Assembly (NCBI GenBank): GCA_030740435.1
Contig: JASLXG010000135.1
Location: forward strand, 1-38,099
DNA: 38,099 bases
DNA from: Alphaproteobacteria bacterium
Lineage (GTDB): Bacteria; Pseudomonadota; Alphaproteobacteria; UBA2966
Reading direction: 5' to 3'
The notes beneath the pieces are model-generated. The model did not search any database and was not told where the DNA came from. It saw only the letters and a list, made by a program, of their open reading frames with translations. A program made the translations under genes and the position numbers. Below, piece by piece: positions 13,140 to 22,270 of this stretch (positions are counted from its first letter, which is position 1; each line of letters starts with the position of its first letter).

Positions 13140-14756
13140 CTAACGCCGGTCCTGGCGGATCATCTCGGCCGCCTTTTCGGCGATCATCACCACCGGTGAG
13201 TTGGTGTTGCCCGACGTGATGGTGGGCATCACCGAGGCGTCGACCACGCGCAAGCCGGCGATGCCGTGGAGCCTGAGGCGGGCATCGACCACGGCCTGGT
13301 CGTCGGCGCCCATCTTGCAGGTGCTGACGGGGTGAAAAATCGTCGTGCCGATGTCACCGGCCGCCCGGGCCAGGTCCTCGTCGTCCTCGATACCGGCACC
13401 GGGCAGGTATTCCCGCGGGCCGAAGGGGGCCAGTGCCGGGGCTTGGCAAATGCGCCGCGTAAGCCGGATGGCATCGGCCGCCACCTGGCGGTCGGCTGGC
13501 GCCGTAAGGTAGTTGGGCCGGATTTCGGGGGCGGCAAAGGGATCGTTGCTGGCGATGGCGACGCGGCCGCGGCTTTCGGGGCGCAAGTTGCAGACCGAGG
13601 CGGTGAAGGCGGGAAAATCGTGCAAGGGGTCGCCGAACTTGTCCAGCGACAGAGGCTGCACATGGAATTCCAGGTTGGGCGTCTCGCGCGAGGGGTCCGA
13701 CTTGGCAAACAGACCAAGCTGGCTCGGCGACATGGTCAGCGGCCCCCGGCGCAGGAGGAAATACTGCAGGCCCATGCCCAGGCGGCCGAACAGGCTGTTG
13801 GCGCTTTGGTTCAGCGTCTTGGTGTTGCTCACCCGGAAGATCAGGCGAAGCTGCAGGTGATCCTGCAAATTGCCGCCGACGCCAGGTAGTTCGTGGCGCG
13901 TTTCGATACCGTGTTGGGCCAAAAGCTCGGGCGGCCCGATGCCGGAAAGCTGCAACAATTGCGGCGAGCCGATGGCGCCGCTGGCCAGGATCAACTCGCC
14001 GGCCACGCCGGCCACGAAATCGCTTCCGCCGCGCCGGAACCTGAGACCCGTGGCGCGCTTGCCGTCGAGCTCGATGGCGCTGGCCTGGGCGCCGGTCAGC
14101 ACGTGCAGGTTGGCACGCTGGCGCACCGGGCGCAGAAAGCCCTTGGCCGTGGTCCAGCGCACGCCACGCTTTTGGTTGACCTGGAAGTAGGCGCTGCCCT
14201 CGTTGTCACCGCGGTTGAAGTCATCGATCTTGGGAATACCGCTTTCGGCGGCGGCCTCGCGGAAGGCGTCGAGGATCTCCCAGCTCAGGCGCATCTCCTC
14301 GACCCGCCACTCGCCGCCGGCGCCGTGGAAGTCGTCGGCGCCGTGGACGTAGTCCTCGGATTTCTTGAAGTATGGCAGCACGTCATCCCAGCCCCAGCCG
14401 AGATTGCCGAGCTGGCGCCAGTGGTCGTAGTCCTGGGCCTGGCCGCGCATGTAGATCATGCCATTGATGGCCGAGCAGCCGCCCAGCACCCGGCCGCGGG
14501 GATAGTTCAGCGCCCGGCCGTTGAGCCCGGCCTCGGCCACCGTCTTGAAGCACCAGTCGGTGCGCGGATCGTTCTGGGTATAGAGATAACCGATGGGAAT
14601 GTGGATCCACAGGCGGTTGTCGTGGCCCCCGGCTTCGAGCAGCAGCACCCGCACGCCGGCATCGGCCGAGAGCCGGTTGGCCAGCACGCAGCCGGCCGAG
14701 CCGGCACCGACGATGACGTAGTCGTATTCACCGATGCGCTCGACCGCTTCCGGCAT
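13140..14756 (-). CDS. GMC-family FAD-dependent alcohol/choline dehydrogenase-like oxidoreductase
   Basis: Glucose-methanol-choline oxidoreductase of 538 residues, expected to oxidise an alcohol with FAD as cofactor. The FAD-binding motif VIVGAGSAGCVLANRLS is at residues 14-30. The second GMC signature lies near 95-115 (RGRVLGGCSAINGMIYMRG). The C-terminal active-site block has IFHPVSTCKMG, with the His near 474, and TSGNTNSPVVM. The ATG at 14756 is where the family N-terminus begins; no strong ribosome binding site is seen, and coupling to acnA, whose stop is 16 bases upstream, may help. It resembles BetA-like alcohol dehydrogenases, but no betaine-synthesis partner is near, so choline is not assumed as substrate. 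Confidence 0.9.
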   Translation of the reverse strand: MPEAVERIGEYDYVIVGAGSAGCVLANRLSADAGVRVLLLEAGGHDNRLWIHIPIGYLYTQNDPRTDWCFKTVAEAGLNGRALNYPRGRVLGGCSAINGMIYMRGQAQDYDHWRQLGNLGWGWDDVLPYFKKSEDYVHGADDFHGAGGEWRVEEMRLSWEILDAFREAAAESGIPKIDDFNRGDNEGSAYFQVNQKRGVRWTTAKGFLRPVRQRANLHVLTGAQASAIELDGKRATGLRFRRGGSDFVAGVAGELILASGAIGSPQLLQLSGIGPPELLAQHGIETRHELPGVGGNLQDHLQLRLIFRVSNTKTLNQSANSLFGRLGMGLQYFLLRRGPLTMSPSQLGLFAKSDPSRETPNLEFHVQPLSLDKFGDPLHDFPAFTASVCNLRPESRGRVAIASNDPFAAPEIRPNYLTAPADRQVAADAIRLTRRICQAPALAPFGPREYLPGAGIEDDEDLARAAGDIGTTIFHPVSTCKMGADDQAVVDARLRLHGIAGLRVVDASVMPTITSGNTNSPVVMIAEKAAEMIRQDRR

Positions 14757-14772
14757 AATTTTCTGGTGCCGC

Positions 14773-17463
14773 CTAGGCCGCGGCCAAGCGCCGCAGCACG
14801 TACTGCAAAATGCCGCCGTGGCGATAGTACTCGACCTCATCCTCGGTATCGATGCGGCAGAGCAGCGCCACGTCTTCGCTGGAGCCGTCGGCGCGTGCGA
14901 TGCGGCAGGCTACGTCCATGCCAGGCGTGATGCCGCCGGCCAGGCCCGAAAGGGCAAACCTCTCGCTGCCGTCGAGGCCCAGCGTCTGGCGCGTGGTGCC
15001 GGGCTTGAACTGCAGCGGCAACACGCCCATGCCCACCAGGTTCGAGCGGTGGATGCGTTCGTAGCTCTCGCAGATGACGGCGGCCACGCCCAACAGCCGG
15101 GTGCCCTTGGCGGCCCAGTCGCGCGACGAGCCGGTGCCGTATTCCTTGCCGCCGACGACGACCAGCGGCACGCCGTCGCCTTGGTATGCCGCCGACGCCG
15201 CGAAGATCGAAGTCTGGCTGCCGTCGGGCATGTGGCAGGTGACGCCGCCTTCGCTGCCGGGCGCCATCTCGTTGCGCAGGCGGATGTTGCCGAAGGTGCC
15301 GCGCATCATGACCTCGTGGTTGCCGCGCCGGGCGCCAAAGGAGTTGAACTCGCGGGCCGGCACCTGGTGGTCGAGCAGGTATTCGCCGGCCGGGCTGTCG
15401 CCGGTGATGGCGCCGGCCGGCGAAATGTGGTCGGTGGTGATGGAATCGCCCAACAGCGCCAGCACCCGGGCGCCAGCGATGTCGGCCAAGCCTCCGGGCT
15501 CGGCCGGCATGTTCTGGAAGAAGGTGGGGTGGCGCACGTAGGTCGAGGTGGGGTCCCATTCGTAGGTCAGTCCCACGGCCGTCTCGATGGCCTGCCACTC
15601 CGGGGTGCCGCTGAAGACGTCGGCGTAGCGGCTCTCGAACATCTCGCGGTCGAGTGCCGACGCCAAGGCCTCGCGCACCTCGGCGGTGCTGGGCCAGATG
15701 TCGCCCAAATAGACCGGGTTACCGTCACTGCCACGGCCCAATGGCTCCGTCATGATGTTGCGCCTGAGCGAGCCGGCCAGGGCATAGACCACCACCAGCG
15801 GCGGCGAGGCCAGGTAGTTGGCCTTGATGTGCGGGCTGATGCGGCCCTCGAAATTGCGGTTGCCGGAAAGCACCGCACAGGCCACCAGATCGCCGGCCGC
15901 GATGGCCCCGGCGATGGGCTCCTCCAGCGGCCCCGAATTGCCGATGCAGGTGGTGCAGCCGTAGCCCACCAGATTGAAGCCCAGCGCGTCGAGAGGTTCC
16001 TGCAGGCCGGCTCGGGCCAGGTAATCGCTCACCACCTGCGAGCCCGGGGCCAGCGAGGTCTTGACCCAGGGCTTTACACGTAAGCCCTTCTCGGCCGCCT
16101 TCTTGGCCACCAGTCCGGCGGCCAGCATGACGCCGGGGTTGGAGGTGTTGGTGCAGCTTGTGATGGCGGCGATGACCACGTCGCCGTGCTTGAGCTCATG
16201 ATCGGCGCCCTCCACGGCCTTGCCGATATTGGCGCTGTCGCCCTTGTCGAAGGTCTCCTCGAGCGCCGTCTCGAAGGCCTCTTTGGCACTGGCCAGCGGC
16301 ACTCGATCCTGCGGCCGCTTGGGCCCGGCGATCGAGGGCACCACGGCGCCGAGATCAAGCGACAGCGTGTCCGTGAAAACGGGGTCGGGGGCGTCGGCCT
16401 GACGCCACAGGCCCTGGGCCTTGGCGTAAGCCTCCACCAGCGCTATGCGCTGCGCCTCGCGGCCGGTGAGCTCGAGGTAGGCCATGGTCACCTCGTCGAC
16501 GGCGAAGAAGCCGCAGGTGGCGCCGTATTCCGGCGCCATGTTGGCCAGGGTGGCACGGTCGGCCAGCGAAAGTTCCGCCACGCCGGGGCCGAAGAACTCG
16601 ACGAAACGGCCGACCACGCCATGGGCCCGCAGCATCTCGGTCACCGTCAGCACCAGGTCGGTGGCGGTGACGCCGTCTTTGAGGCTGCCGTCCAAGCGCA
16701 TGCCCACGACCTCGGGCACCACCATCGAGATGGGCTGGCCCAGCATGGCCGCCTCGGCCTCGATACCGCCGACGCCCCAACCCAATACCGAAAGGCCATT
16801 GACCATGGTGGTGTGGCTGTCGGTGCCGACCAGGGTATCGGGATAGGCGATGGTCTTGCCCTCGACCTCGCTGGTCCAAACCACTTGGGCCAGGTATTCC
16901 AGATTGACCTGGTGGCAGATGCCGGTGCCCGGCGGCACCACGCGGAAATTCTCGAAGGCCTGCTGGCCCCAGCGCAAAAAGGCGTAGCGCTCGCCGTTGC
17001 GCTCCATCTCGCGGGCGACGTTGGCGGCGAAGGCCGCGTCGTCGCCATGGTTGTCGACCATCACCGAGTGGTCGATCACCAGATCGACCGGCGTCTGCGG
17101 GTTGATGGCCTGGGGATCGCCGCCCATGGCGGCCATGGCGGCACGCATGGCGGCCAGGTCGACGACGGCGGGGACGCCGGTGAAATCCTGCATCAGCACG
17201 CGGGCCGGGCGGTAGGTGATCTCGCGGTCTGTGCCGGCCGTCTCGGCCCAGCCGGCCAGGGCGCGAATGTCGTCGACCGTTACCGTGCGGCCGTCCTCGT
17301 GGCGCAGCAGGTTCTCCAAGAGCACCTTGAGCGAAAACGGCAGGCGCGAGAGATCGCCAAGCCCGGCCTCTTGCACGGCCGGCAGGCTGAAGTAGTCGTA
17401 GCTCTGGCCGCCGACCTCGAGGCTGCGGCGAAGATTGAGGCTGTCCTGGCCGTGGGCTGTCAC
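14773..17463 (-). CDS. acnA: Aconitate hydratase A
   Basis: Aconitase, isomerising citrate to isocitrate with a [4Fe-4S] cluster. The 896-residue protein is the normal AcnA length. Cluster ligands are Cys437 (SCTNTSNP) and Cys503/Cys506 ([11 protein letters not shown]), at positions matching the E. coli enzyme. The N-terminal block [16 protein letters not shown] and the C-terminal swivel domain ([24 protein letters not shown]) are present. The start is a GTG at 17463 with AGGAG about nine bases upstream. It is divergent from the SDR gene across 107 bases that must hold both promoters. The GMC oxidoreductase follows after 16 bases. Confidence 0.97.
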   Translation of the reverse strand: MTAHGQDSLNLRRSLEVGGQSYDYFSLPAVQEAGLGDLSRLPFSLKVLLENLLRHEDGRTVTVDDIRALAGWAETAGTDREITYRPARVLMQDFTGVPAVVDLAAMRAAMAAMGGDPQAINPQTPVDLVIDHSVMVDNHGDDAAFAANVAREMERNGERYAFLRWGQQAFENFRVVPPGTGICHQVNLEYLAQVVWTSEVEGKTIAYPDTLVGTDSHTTMVNGLSVLGWGVGGIEAEAAMLGQPISMVVPEVVGMRLDGSLKDGVTATDLVLTVTEMLRAHGVVGRFVEFFGPGVAELSLADRATLANMAPEYGATCGFFAVDEVTMAYLELTGREAQRIALVEAYAKAQGLWRQADAPDPVFTDTLSLDLGAVVPSIAGPKRPQDRVPLASAKEAFETALEETFDKGDSANIGKAVEGADHELKHGDVVIAAITSCTNTSNPGVMLAAGLVAKKAAEKGLRVKPWVKTSLAPGSQVVSDYLARAGLQEPLDALGFNLVGYGCTTCIGNSGPLEEPIAGAIAAGDLVACAVLSGNRNFEGRISPHIKANYLASPPLVVVYALAGSLRRNIMTEPLGRGSDGNPVYLGDIWPSTAEVREALASALDREMFESRYADVFSGTPEWQAIETAVGLTYEWDPTSTYVRHPTFFQNMPAEPGGLADIAGARVLALLGDSITTDHISPAGAITGDSPAGEYLLDHQVPAREFNSFGARRGNHEVMMRGTFGNIRLRNEMAPGSEGGVTCHMPDGSQTSIFAASAAYQGDGVPLVVVGGKEYGTGSSRDWAAKGTRLLGVAAVICESYERIHRSNLVGMGVLPLQFKPGTTRQTLGLDGSERFALSGLAGGITPGMDVACRIARADGSSEDVALLCRIDTEDEVEYYRHGGILQYVLRRLAAA

Positions 17464-17570
17464 GATTCCGTCTCCTGACCGGTGGTTTGGCGGCGGCGCT
17501 GTTCAAACACAATTGGGAACCACCCGCAAGCCTGCTAAGAGGAAGACCGCAGCCCTTTGGGAGGAAGCTC

Positions 17571-18341
17571 ATGCAGGATATCGAAACCGGCGTGGCGGGG
17601 CGAGTCGTCGTCATCACCGGCGCCGGCCAGGGCATCGGCCGCACAGCGGCCTGTCAGTTCGCCGCCCGTGGCGCCATCGTGGTGATCGCCGAACGCGACG
17701 AGGATAACGGCCAACGCGTAGCCGACGAAATCGCCGCCGCCAATGGCCGAGCCCTGGCTTTCACCACCGACGTGACGTCCGAACAATCTTTGGCCGCCAT
17801 GGTTGCCGGCACCATCGCCGCCGAGGGCCGCATCGACGTGCTGATCAACAACGCCGGCATCTACACCACGCTCGGCCGCCGGCCCTTCGACGAGATCGAG
17901 CTCGAGGAATGGGAACACGTCATGCGGGTCAACGTCACCGGCAGCTTTCTTGCCGCCCGGGCCGTGCTGCCGGCCCTGCGCCAGGCCGGCGCCGGCCACA
18001 TCATCAATATTTCCTCGAGTACCGTGCCGCTGGGGCTGCCGCTGTTGAGCCACTACGTTACTTCCAAGGCGGCCGTCATCGGCCTCACCCGGGCCCTGGC
18101 TCGCGAACTGGGGCCGGACGGCATTACCGTCAATGCCGTGCTGCCCGGCCTGACCGAAACCGAAGTCGAGAACCCAGCCGTCGACGAGGCGCGGCGCCAG
18201 TCCCTGGTGGCGCGCCAATGCATCGGCCGCAAACAACTGCCCGACGACTTGGTCGGTGTATTGTTGTTCCTGGCCTCGCCGGCCAGCGCCTTCATGACCG
18301 GCCAGTCGCTGCTGGTCGATGGCGGCTCGGCCCATCTCTAG
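17571..18341 (+). CDS. Short-chain dehydrogenase/reductase (SDR)
   Basis: Classical SDR oxidoreductase of 256 residues, using NAD(P)H on an unidentified alcohol or ketone. The cofactor motif TGAGQGIG is at residues 16-23, NNAG at 93-96, and the catalytic triad is Ser149, Tyr162 and Lys166 (HYVTSKAA). The C-terminus ends with the typical TGQSLLVDGG block. The ATG at 17571 has GGAGG twelve bases upstream, and the family fold starts there; the frame is open 28 codons further upstream but lacks similarity. It sits 13 bases before a crotonase gene. The pair may act in acyl-CoA or hydroxyacid metabolism, which fits the CoA ligases that follow. Confidence 0.92.
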   Translation: MQDIETGVAGRVVVITGAGQGIGRTAACQFAARGAIVVIAERDEDNGQRVADEIAAANGRALAFTTDVTSEQSLAAMVAGTIAAEGRIDVLINNAGIYTTLGRRPFDEIELEEWEHVMRVNVTGSFLAARAVLPALRQAGAGHIINISSSTVPLGLPLLSHYVTSKAAVIGLTRALARELGPDGITVNAVLPGLTETEVENPAVDEARRQSLVARQCIGRKQLPDDLVGVLLFLASPASAFMTGQSLLVDGGSAHL

Positions 18342-18354
18342 AAGGAAAGCCACC

Positions 18355-19137
18355 ATGACCGTCAGCAGCGAAAAGAACGGCCCCGTGACCACGGTCGTGC
18401 TCAGCCGGCCCGAGGTGCGCAACGCCCTCGACCGGGCCACCGCCGAGGGCCTGGCCGAGGCCTTTCGCGCCTTCGAGGCTGACGATGAGGCCCGGGTCGC
18501 CGTGCTGTGGGGCGCCCATGGCACATTTTGTTCCGGCGCCGACCTCAAGGCCTTCGCCCGTGGCCGCGAGTTCGCCAACCGCGTTTCGCCCGAGGGCGAC
18601 GGCCCCATCGGCGTCAGCCGCATGGTGCTGGCGAAACCGGTGATCGGCGCCATTGCCGGCCATGCCGTGGCCGGGGGGCTGGAACTGGCGCTGTGGTGCG
18701 ACCTGCGCGTGGCCGAGGAAAGCGCCGTCTTCGGCGTCTTCTGCCGGCGTTGGGGGGTGCCGCTGATCGACGGCGGCACGGTTCGCCTGCCCCGCCTGAT
18801 CGGCATGGGCCGGGCGCTCGACCTCATCCTCACCGGCCGGCCGGTGGCTGCCCGCGAGGCCCTGGACATGGGACTGGCCAACCGAGTCGTACCCGACGGC
18901 CAGGCCCGCAAAGCCGCCGAGGCTTTGGCGCTCGAGCTTTGCGGGCTGCCGCAGATCTGTATGCGCTCGGATCGTTTGTCCGTCTACGAACAGCAGGGAC
19001 GCGATCTGGAGAGCGCCATGGCGCGCGAGTTCGCGCTGGGTCAAGAGGCCGTCGAACAGGAAGCTTTCGGCGGCGCCAAGCGTTTTGCCGAAGGCGCCGG
19101 GCGGCACGGACGGTCGGCTGGCGATGGGGTCGACTAG
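18355..19137 (+). CDS. Crotonase/enoyl-CoA hydratase-like protein lacking the second catalytic Glu
   Basis: Crotonase-superfamily protein of 260 residues that should bind an acyl-CoA. The oxyanion-hole region HGTFCSGADLKAF (55-67) and AGHAVAGGLELALWCDL (101-117) are intact, and Glu110 aligns with the first catalytic Glu of rat enoyl-CoA hydratase (Glu144). Twenty residues on, where the hydratase has its second Glu (Glu164), this protein has Cys130 (FGVFCRRWGVPLIDGG). It is therefore unlikely to be a standard hydratase and may catalyse another crotonase reaction. The start ATG at 18355 has AAGGA upstream and follows the SDR stop by 13 bases. The C-terminal tail is Gly/Arg-rich. Confidence 0.88.
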   Translation: MTVSSEKNGPVTTVVLSRPEVRNALDRATAEGLAEAFRAFEADDEARVAVLWGAHGTFCSGADLKAFARGREFANRVSPEGDGPIGVSRMVLAKPVIGAIAGHAVAGGLELALWCDLRVAEESAVFGVFCRRWGVPLIDGGTVRLPRLIGMGRALDLILTGRPVAAREALDMGLANRVVPDGQARKAAEALALELCGLPQICMRSDRLSVYEQQGRDLESAMAREFALGQEAVEQEAFGGAKRFAEGAGRHGRSAGDGVD

Positions 19138-19442
19138 AATCATTCAAAACTGAAATAAATATCCACACAATGTGTTGCGCCGCCAAGCAATATTGGTATT
19201 TTGTCTCCGCCGTTGACTGCATCGACGGTTCAAACCAACAAGCGTCGGACCAACCGACCGCCTGCAAAAGCATGGGGAGTGATGTTCGCAACGACCCCCT
19301 CCGTTGCGCTTAGGTCGATTTCGTCACGTGGTCCTGTTCGGGCCCAGGGGCGATTTGCCTTTGCTGCCCCGGCCTCGTGAGATCGACAAGCAATCGAACC
19401 AATCGACAAAACCGAAATTAGACGAAAGCGAGTGGTCGTCCG
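19138..19442 (+). promoter_or_regulatory. 305-base non-coding leader upstream of the acyl-CoA synthetase/Liv module
   Basis: No gene is recognised here, and the base composition is less GC-rich than in the flanking genes, especially 19138-19205. It should contain the promoter of the CoA-ligase/Liv genes, but no convincing -35/-10 pair was found. Two structures stand out. One is a hairpin at 19287-19308 with a perfect 7-bp stem (CGCAACG/CGTTGCG) and an 8-base loop. The other is three ATCGA words at 19382, 19393 and 19402, spaced about one helical turn, ending some 35 bases before the ATG. They could be an operator or part of a leader; function is unknown. Confidence 0.4.
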
Positions 19443-21410
19443 ATGACCGACAGGGATCAATCCATCGCGCCCGCCGAGACCTTTGCCGCGCTGCTGCAGG
19501 AGCAAATCAAGCGCTGGCCCGACGCCGTGGCCTACCGGGAAAAGTATTGGGGCATCTGGCAGTCCCATACCTGGGCCGAGACCGCCGCCGGAATCCGGGC
19601 CATGGCGCTGGGATTTTCCGATGTTGGCCTCAAGCGCGGCGAGCACGTCGCCATCATCGGCGCCAACCGGCCCGAGCTCTATTGGTCGTTTACCGCCATC
19701 CAGGCCATGGGCGGCATACCCATCCCGCTATACCAGGACAGCATTGCCGAGGAGATGCAGTACGTCCTCGAGCACGCCGAAATCCGCATCGCTGTCTGCG
19801 AAAACCAGGAGCAGGTCGACAAAATCCTCTCGGTCATGGAGCGCTGCCCGAAAATCGAGATCGTGATCTACAAAGAACCCAAGGGCATGCGTCACTACGA
19901 CCAGCCCTTCATCTACGCCCTTCGCGAACTGATGGAGCGGGGCCGGGCGCTGGACGCTGCCAAGCCCGACCTCTACGACAGCCAAGTGGCGCTGGGCAAG
20001 AACGACGACGTTGCCCTGATCGCCTATACCTCGGGCACCACCGGCGACCCCAAGGGCGTGGTGCTGTCATTCCGGGCGCTGATGAAGGCGGCTCAGGAAT
20101 CGGTGGCACTCGAAGGGCTCAACGTCGAAGACGAGGTGCTGTCCTACCTGCCGCTGGCCTGGGTCGGCGATCATTTCTTCTCCGTCGCCCAGGCCTACCA
20201 CTCGGGTATGACCGTCAACTGCCCCGAAAGCAGCGACACCGTGATGCTCGACCTCAAGGAATTGGGACCGACCTATTTCTTCGCGCCCCCTGCCATCTGG
20301 GAGGGGTTTTTGACCCAGATCCGCATTCGCATGGAGGACTCGGGCCGCTTCAAGAAGTGGCTCTTTGACTACTTCATCGGGGTGGCCGGGCGCGTCGGCG
20401 TGCGCATCATGGAAGAGAAGCCGGTATCGGCGGGCGAGCGCTTCCTTTACTGGTTGGGCAGCCTCTCGATCTACGGGCCGCTGCGCAACAACCTGGGCCT
20501 CAGCCGGGTGCGCATTGCCTACACCGCCGGCGCGCCGCTGGGCGAAGAGGTCTTTGATTTCTACCGCAGCCTGGGCATCAACCTGAAACAGCTCTACGGC
20601 CAGACCGAATCCTGCGCCTATGTCACGCTCCAGCGTAACGGCGACGTCAAACACGACACGGTGGGGCCGCCGGCCCCGGGCTGCGAGGTCAAGATCGCCG
20701 AAAACGGCGAAATCCTTTTCCGCAGCCCCGGCACCTTCGACTGCTACTACAAGAACGAAGAGGCCACCATCGAGACCAAGGGCGAAAACGAAGGCGATTG
20801 GATCCATACCGGCGATGCCGGCATCATCGATGATTCCGGCCACCTCAAGGTCATCGACAGGGCCAAGGACGTCGGCACCATGAACGACGGCACGCTGTTT
20901 GCGCCCCAGTACCTGGAGAACAAGCTCAAGTTCCACCCCTTCATCAAGGAGGCGGTGACCTACGGCGACCAGCGCGACTTCGTCGGCGCCTTCATCAATA
21001 TCGACCTCGAGGCCACCGGCAACTGGGCCGAGCGCCAAGGCATCGCCTATACCAGCTACACCGATCTGGCCGACCGTGACGAGACCTACGAACTGATCAA
21101 GGGCTGTGTCGAGGACGTCAACGCCACCCTGGCCCGCGACAGCGCCCTGGTGGGCTCGCAAATCCGGCGCTTTCTTATCCTGCACAAGGAACTGGATGCC
21201 GACGACGGCGAAATCACCCGCACCGGCAAGGTGCGCCGGCGCATCATCGCCGAGCGTTTCGGCGATCTCATCGACGGCCTCTATTCCGATGCCGAACGCG
21301 TCGCCGTCGAGGCCAAGGTGACCTTCGAGGACGGCCGCGAGGGCGTCATCAAGGCCAACCTCAAGGTCCAGACCTCGAATACCTTTGATGCCATGAAGAA
21401 GGCCAGCTAA
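19443..21410 (+). CDS. AMP-forming long-chain-type acyl-CoA synthetase
   Basis: ANL-superfamily ligase of 655 residues that would adenylate a carboxylic acid and form its CoA thioester. The ATP-binding P-loop YTSGTTGDPKG is at about 194-204, YGQTES near 385, and TGDAG near 457. The C-terminal domain carries RTGKVRRR, which includes the catalytic Lys region. Length and the lid sequences resemble FadD15-like long-chain ligases, but proteins of this type next to Liv importers often act on other acids, so the substrate is left open. The ATG at 19443 has only a weak ribosome binding site. Its stop overlaps the livG start as TAATG, tying it to the transporter. Confidence 0.9.
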   Translation: MTDRDQSIAPAETFAALLQEQIKRWPDAVAYREKYWGIWQSHTWAETAAGIRAMALGFSDVGLKRGEHVAIIGANRPELYWSFTAIQAMGGIPIPLYQDSIAEEMQYVLEHAEIRIAVCENQEQVDKILSVMERCPKIEIVIYKEPKGMRHYDQPFIYALRELMERGRALDAAKPDLYDSQVALGKNDDVALIAYTSGTTGDPKGVVLSFRALMKAAQESVALEGLNVEDEVLSYLPLAWVGDHFFSVAQAYHSGMTVNCPESSDTVMLDLKELGPTYFFAPPAIWEGFLTQIRIRMEDSGRFKKWLFDYFIGVAGRVGVRIMEEKPVSAGERFLYWLGSLSIYGPLRNNLGLSRVRIAYTAGAPLGEEVFDFYRSLGINLKQLYGQTESCAYVTLQRNGDVKHDTVGPPAPGCEVKIAENGEILFRSPGTFDCYYKNEEATIETKGENEGDWIHTGDAGIIDDSGHLKVIDRAKDVGTMNDGTLFAPQYLENKLKFHPFIKEAVTYGDQRDFVGAFINIDLEATGNWAERQGIAYTSYTDLADRDETYELIKGCVEDVNATLARDSALVGSQIRRFLILHKELDADDGEITRTGKVRRRIIAERFGDLIDGLYSDAERVAVEAKVTFEDGREGVIKANLKVQTSNTFDAMKKAS

Positions 21411-22234
21411 TGAGCCAAGCCGCCGCCAGCACGGAAAGCGCCGGGTTCCCCGAGAGAACCTTCGGCGATGTCATGCTCAAGGTCGACAACGTCAGCGTCT
21501 CGTTCGGCGCCGTGCGTGCCCTGATCGAGGTCAGCTTCGACATCCGCGAGCGCGAAATCCTCGCCATCATCGGCCCCAACGGCGCCGGCAAGACGTCGAT
21601 GCTCAACTGCATCAACGGCTTCTACCACCCCAGCGACGGCACCATCACCTTCAAGGGCGAGGAGCGCCGGGACATGAAGCCGCACCTGGCCGCCGTCCAG
21701 GGCATCGCCCGGACCTTCCAGAACGTGGCGCTGTTTCACGGCATGACCACGCTCGACAATTTGATGACGGGCCGAAATCTCAAGATGAAGACCAACTTCC
21801 TGCTGCAGGCGCTGCATATCGGGCCGGCCCGCAAGGAAGAGCTCGAACACCGCGATTTCGTCGAGCACATCATCGAGTTCCTGGAGATCGAGGCCATCCG
21901 CAAGATCCCCGTCGGCCGCCTGCCCTACGGCATGCAAAAGCGCGTCGAGTTGGGACGCGCCCTGGCCGCCGAGCCTGATCTGTTGCTGCTCGACGAGCCC
22001 ATGGCCGGCATGAACATCGAGGAAAAAGAGGACATGTGCCGCTTCGTCCTCGACGTCAACGACGAATTCGGCACCACCATCGCCCTGATCGAGCACGACA
22101 TGGGGGTGGTGATGGACATCTCCGACCGCGTCGTGGTGCTCGACTATGGCCGCAAGATCGCCGAAGGCACGCCGGACGAGGTGCGCTCGAACAGCGCCGT
22201 CATCGAGGCCTATCTGGGAGTCAGCCATGACTGA
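21410..22234 (+). CDS. livG: Liv/HAAT-type ABC transporter ATP-binding protein (LivG-like)
   Basis: Cytoplasmic ATPase of a branched-chain amino acid-type (HAAT) ABC importer, 274 residues. Walker A is GPNGAGKTS at about residue 55, the signature is degenerate (LPYGMQKRVELGRAL), and Walker B is LLLLDEPMAGMN near 190. The C-terminus with VVVLDYGRKIAEGTPDEV is characteristic of LivG. An N-terminal stretch of about 20 residues precedes the fold. It is translationally coupled to the upstream CoA ligase (TAATG). With the neighbouring permeases, binding protein and livF it makes a complete importer; amino acids need not be the substrate. Confidence 0.94.
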   Translation: MSQAAASTESAGFPERTFGDVMLKVDNVSVSFGAVRALIEVSFDIREREILAIIGPNGAGKTSMLNCINGFYHPSDGTITFKGEERRDMKPHLAAVQGIARTFQNVALFHGMTTLDNLMTGRNLKMKTNFLLQALHIGPARKEELEHRDFVEHIIEFLEIEAIRKIPVGRLPYGMQKRVELGRALAAEPDLLLLDEPMAGMNIEEKEDMCRFVLDVNDEFGTTIALIEHDMGVVMDISDRVVVLDYGRKIAEGTPDEVRSNSAVIEAYLGVSHD

Positions 22235-22270
22235 AGGCGGGATCTCTGCTGACGGCGGGAGAGAGTGGTA

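Noticed and set aside
17464-17570. Possible promoter TTGGGA/CTAAGA for the SDR gene
   Set aside because: Match to the consensus is weak and 107 bases must serve two divergent genes; not strong enough to annotate.
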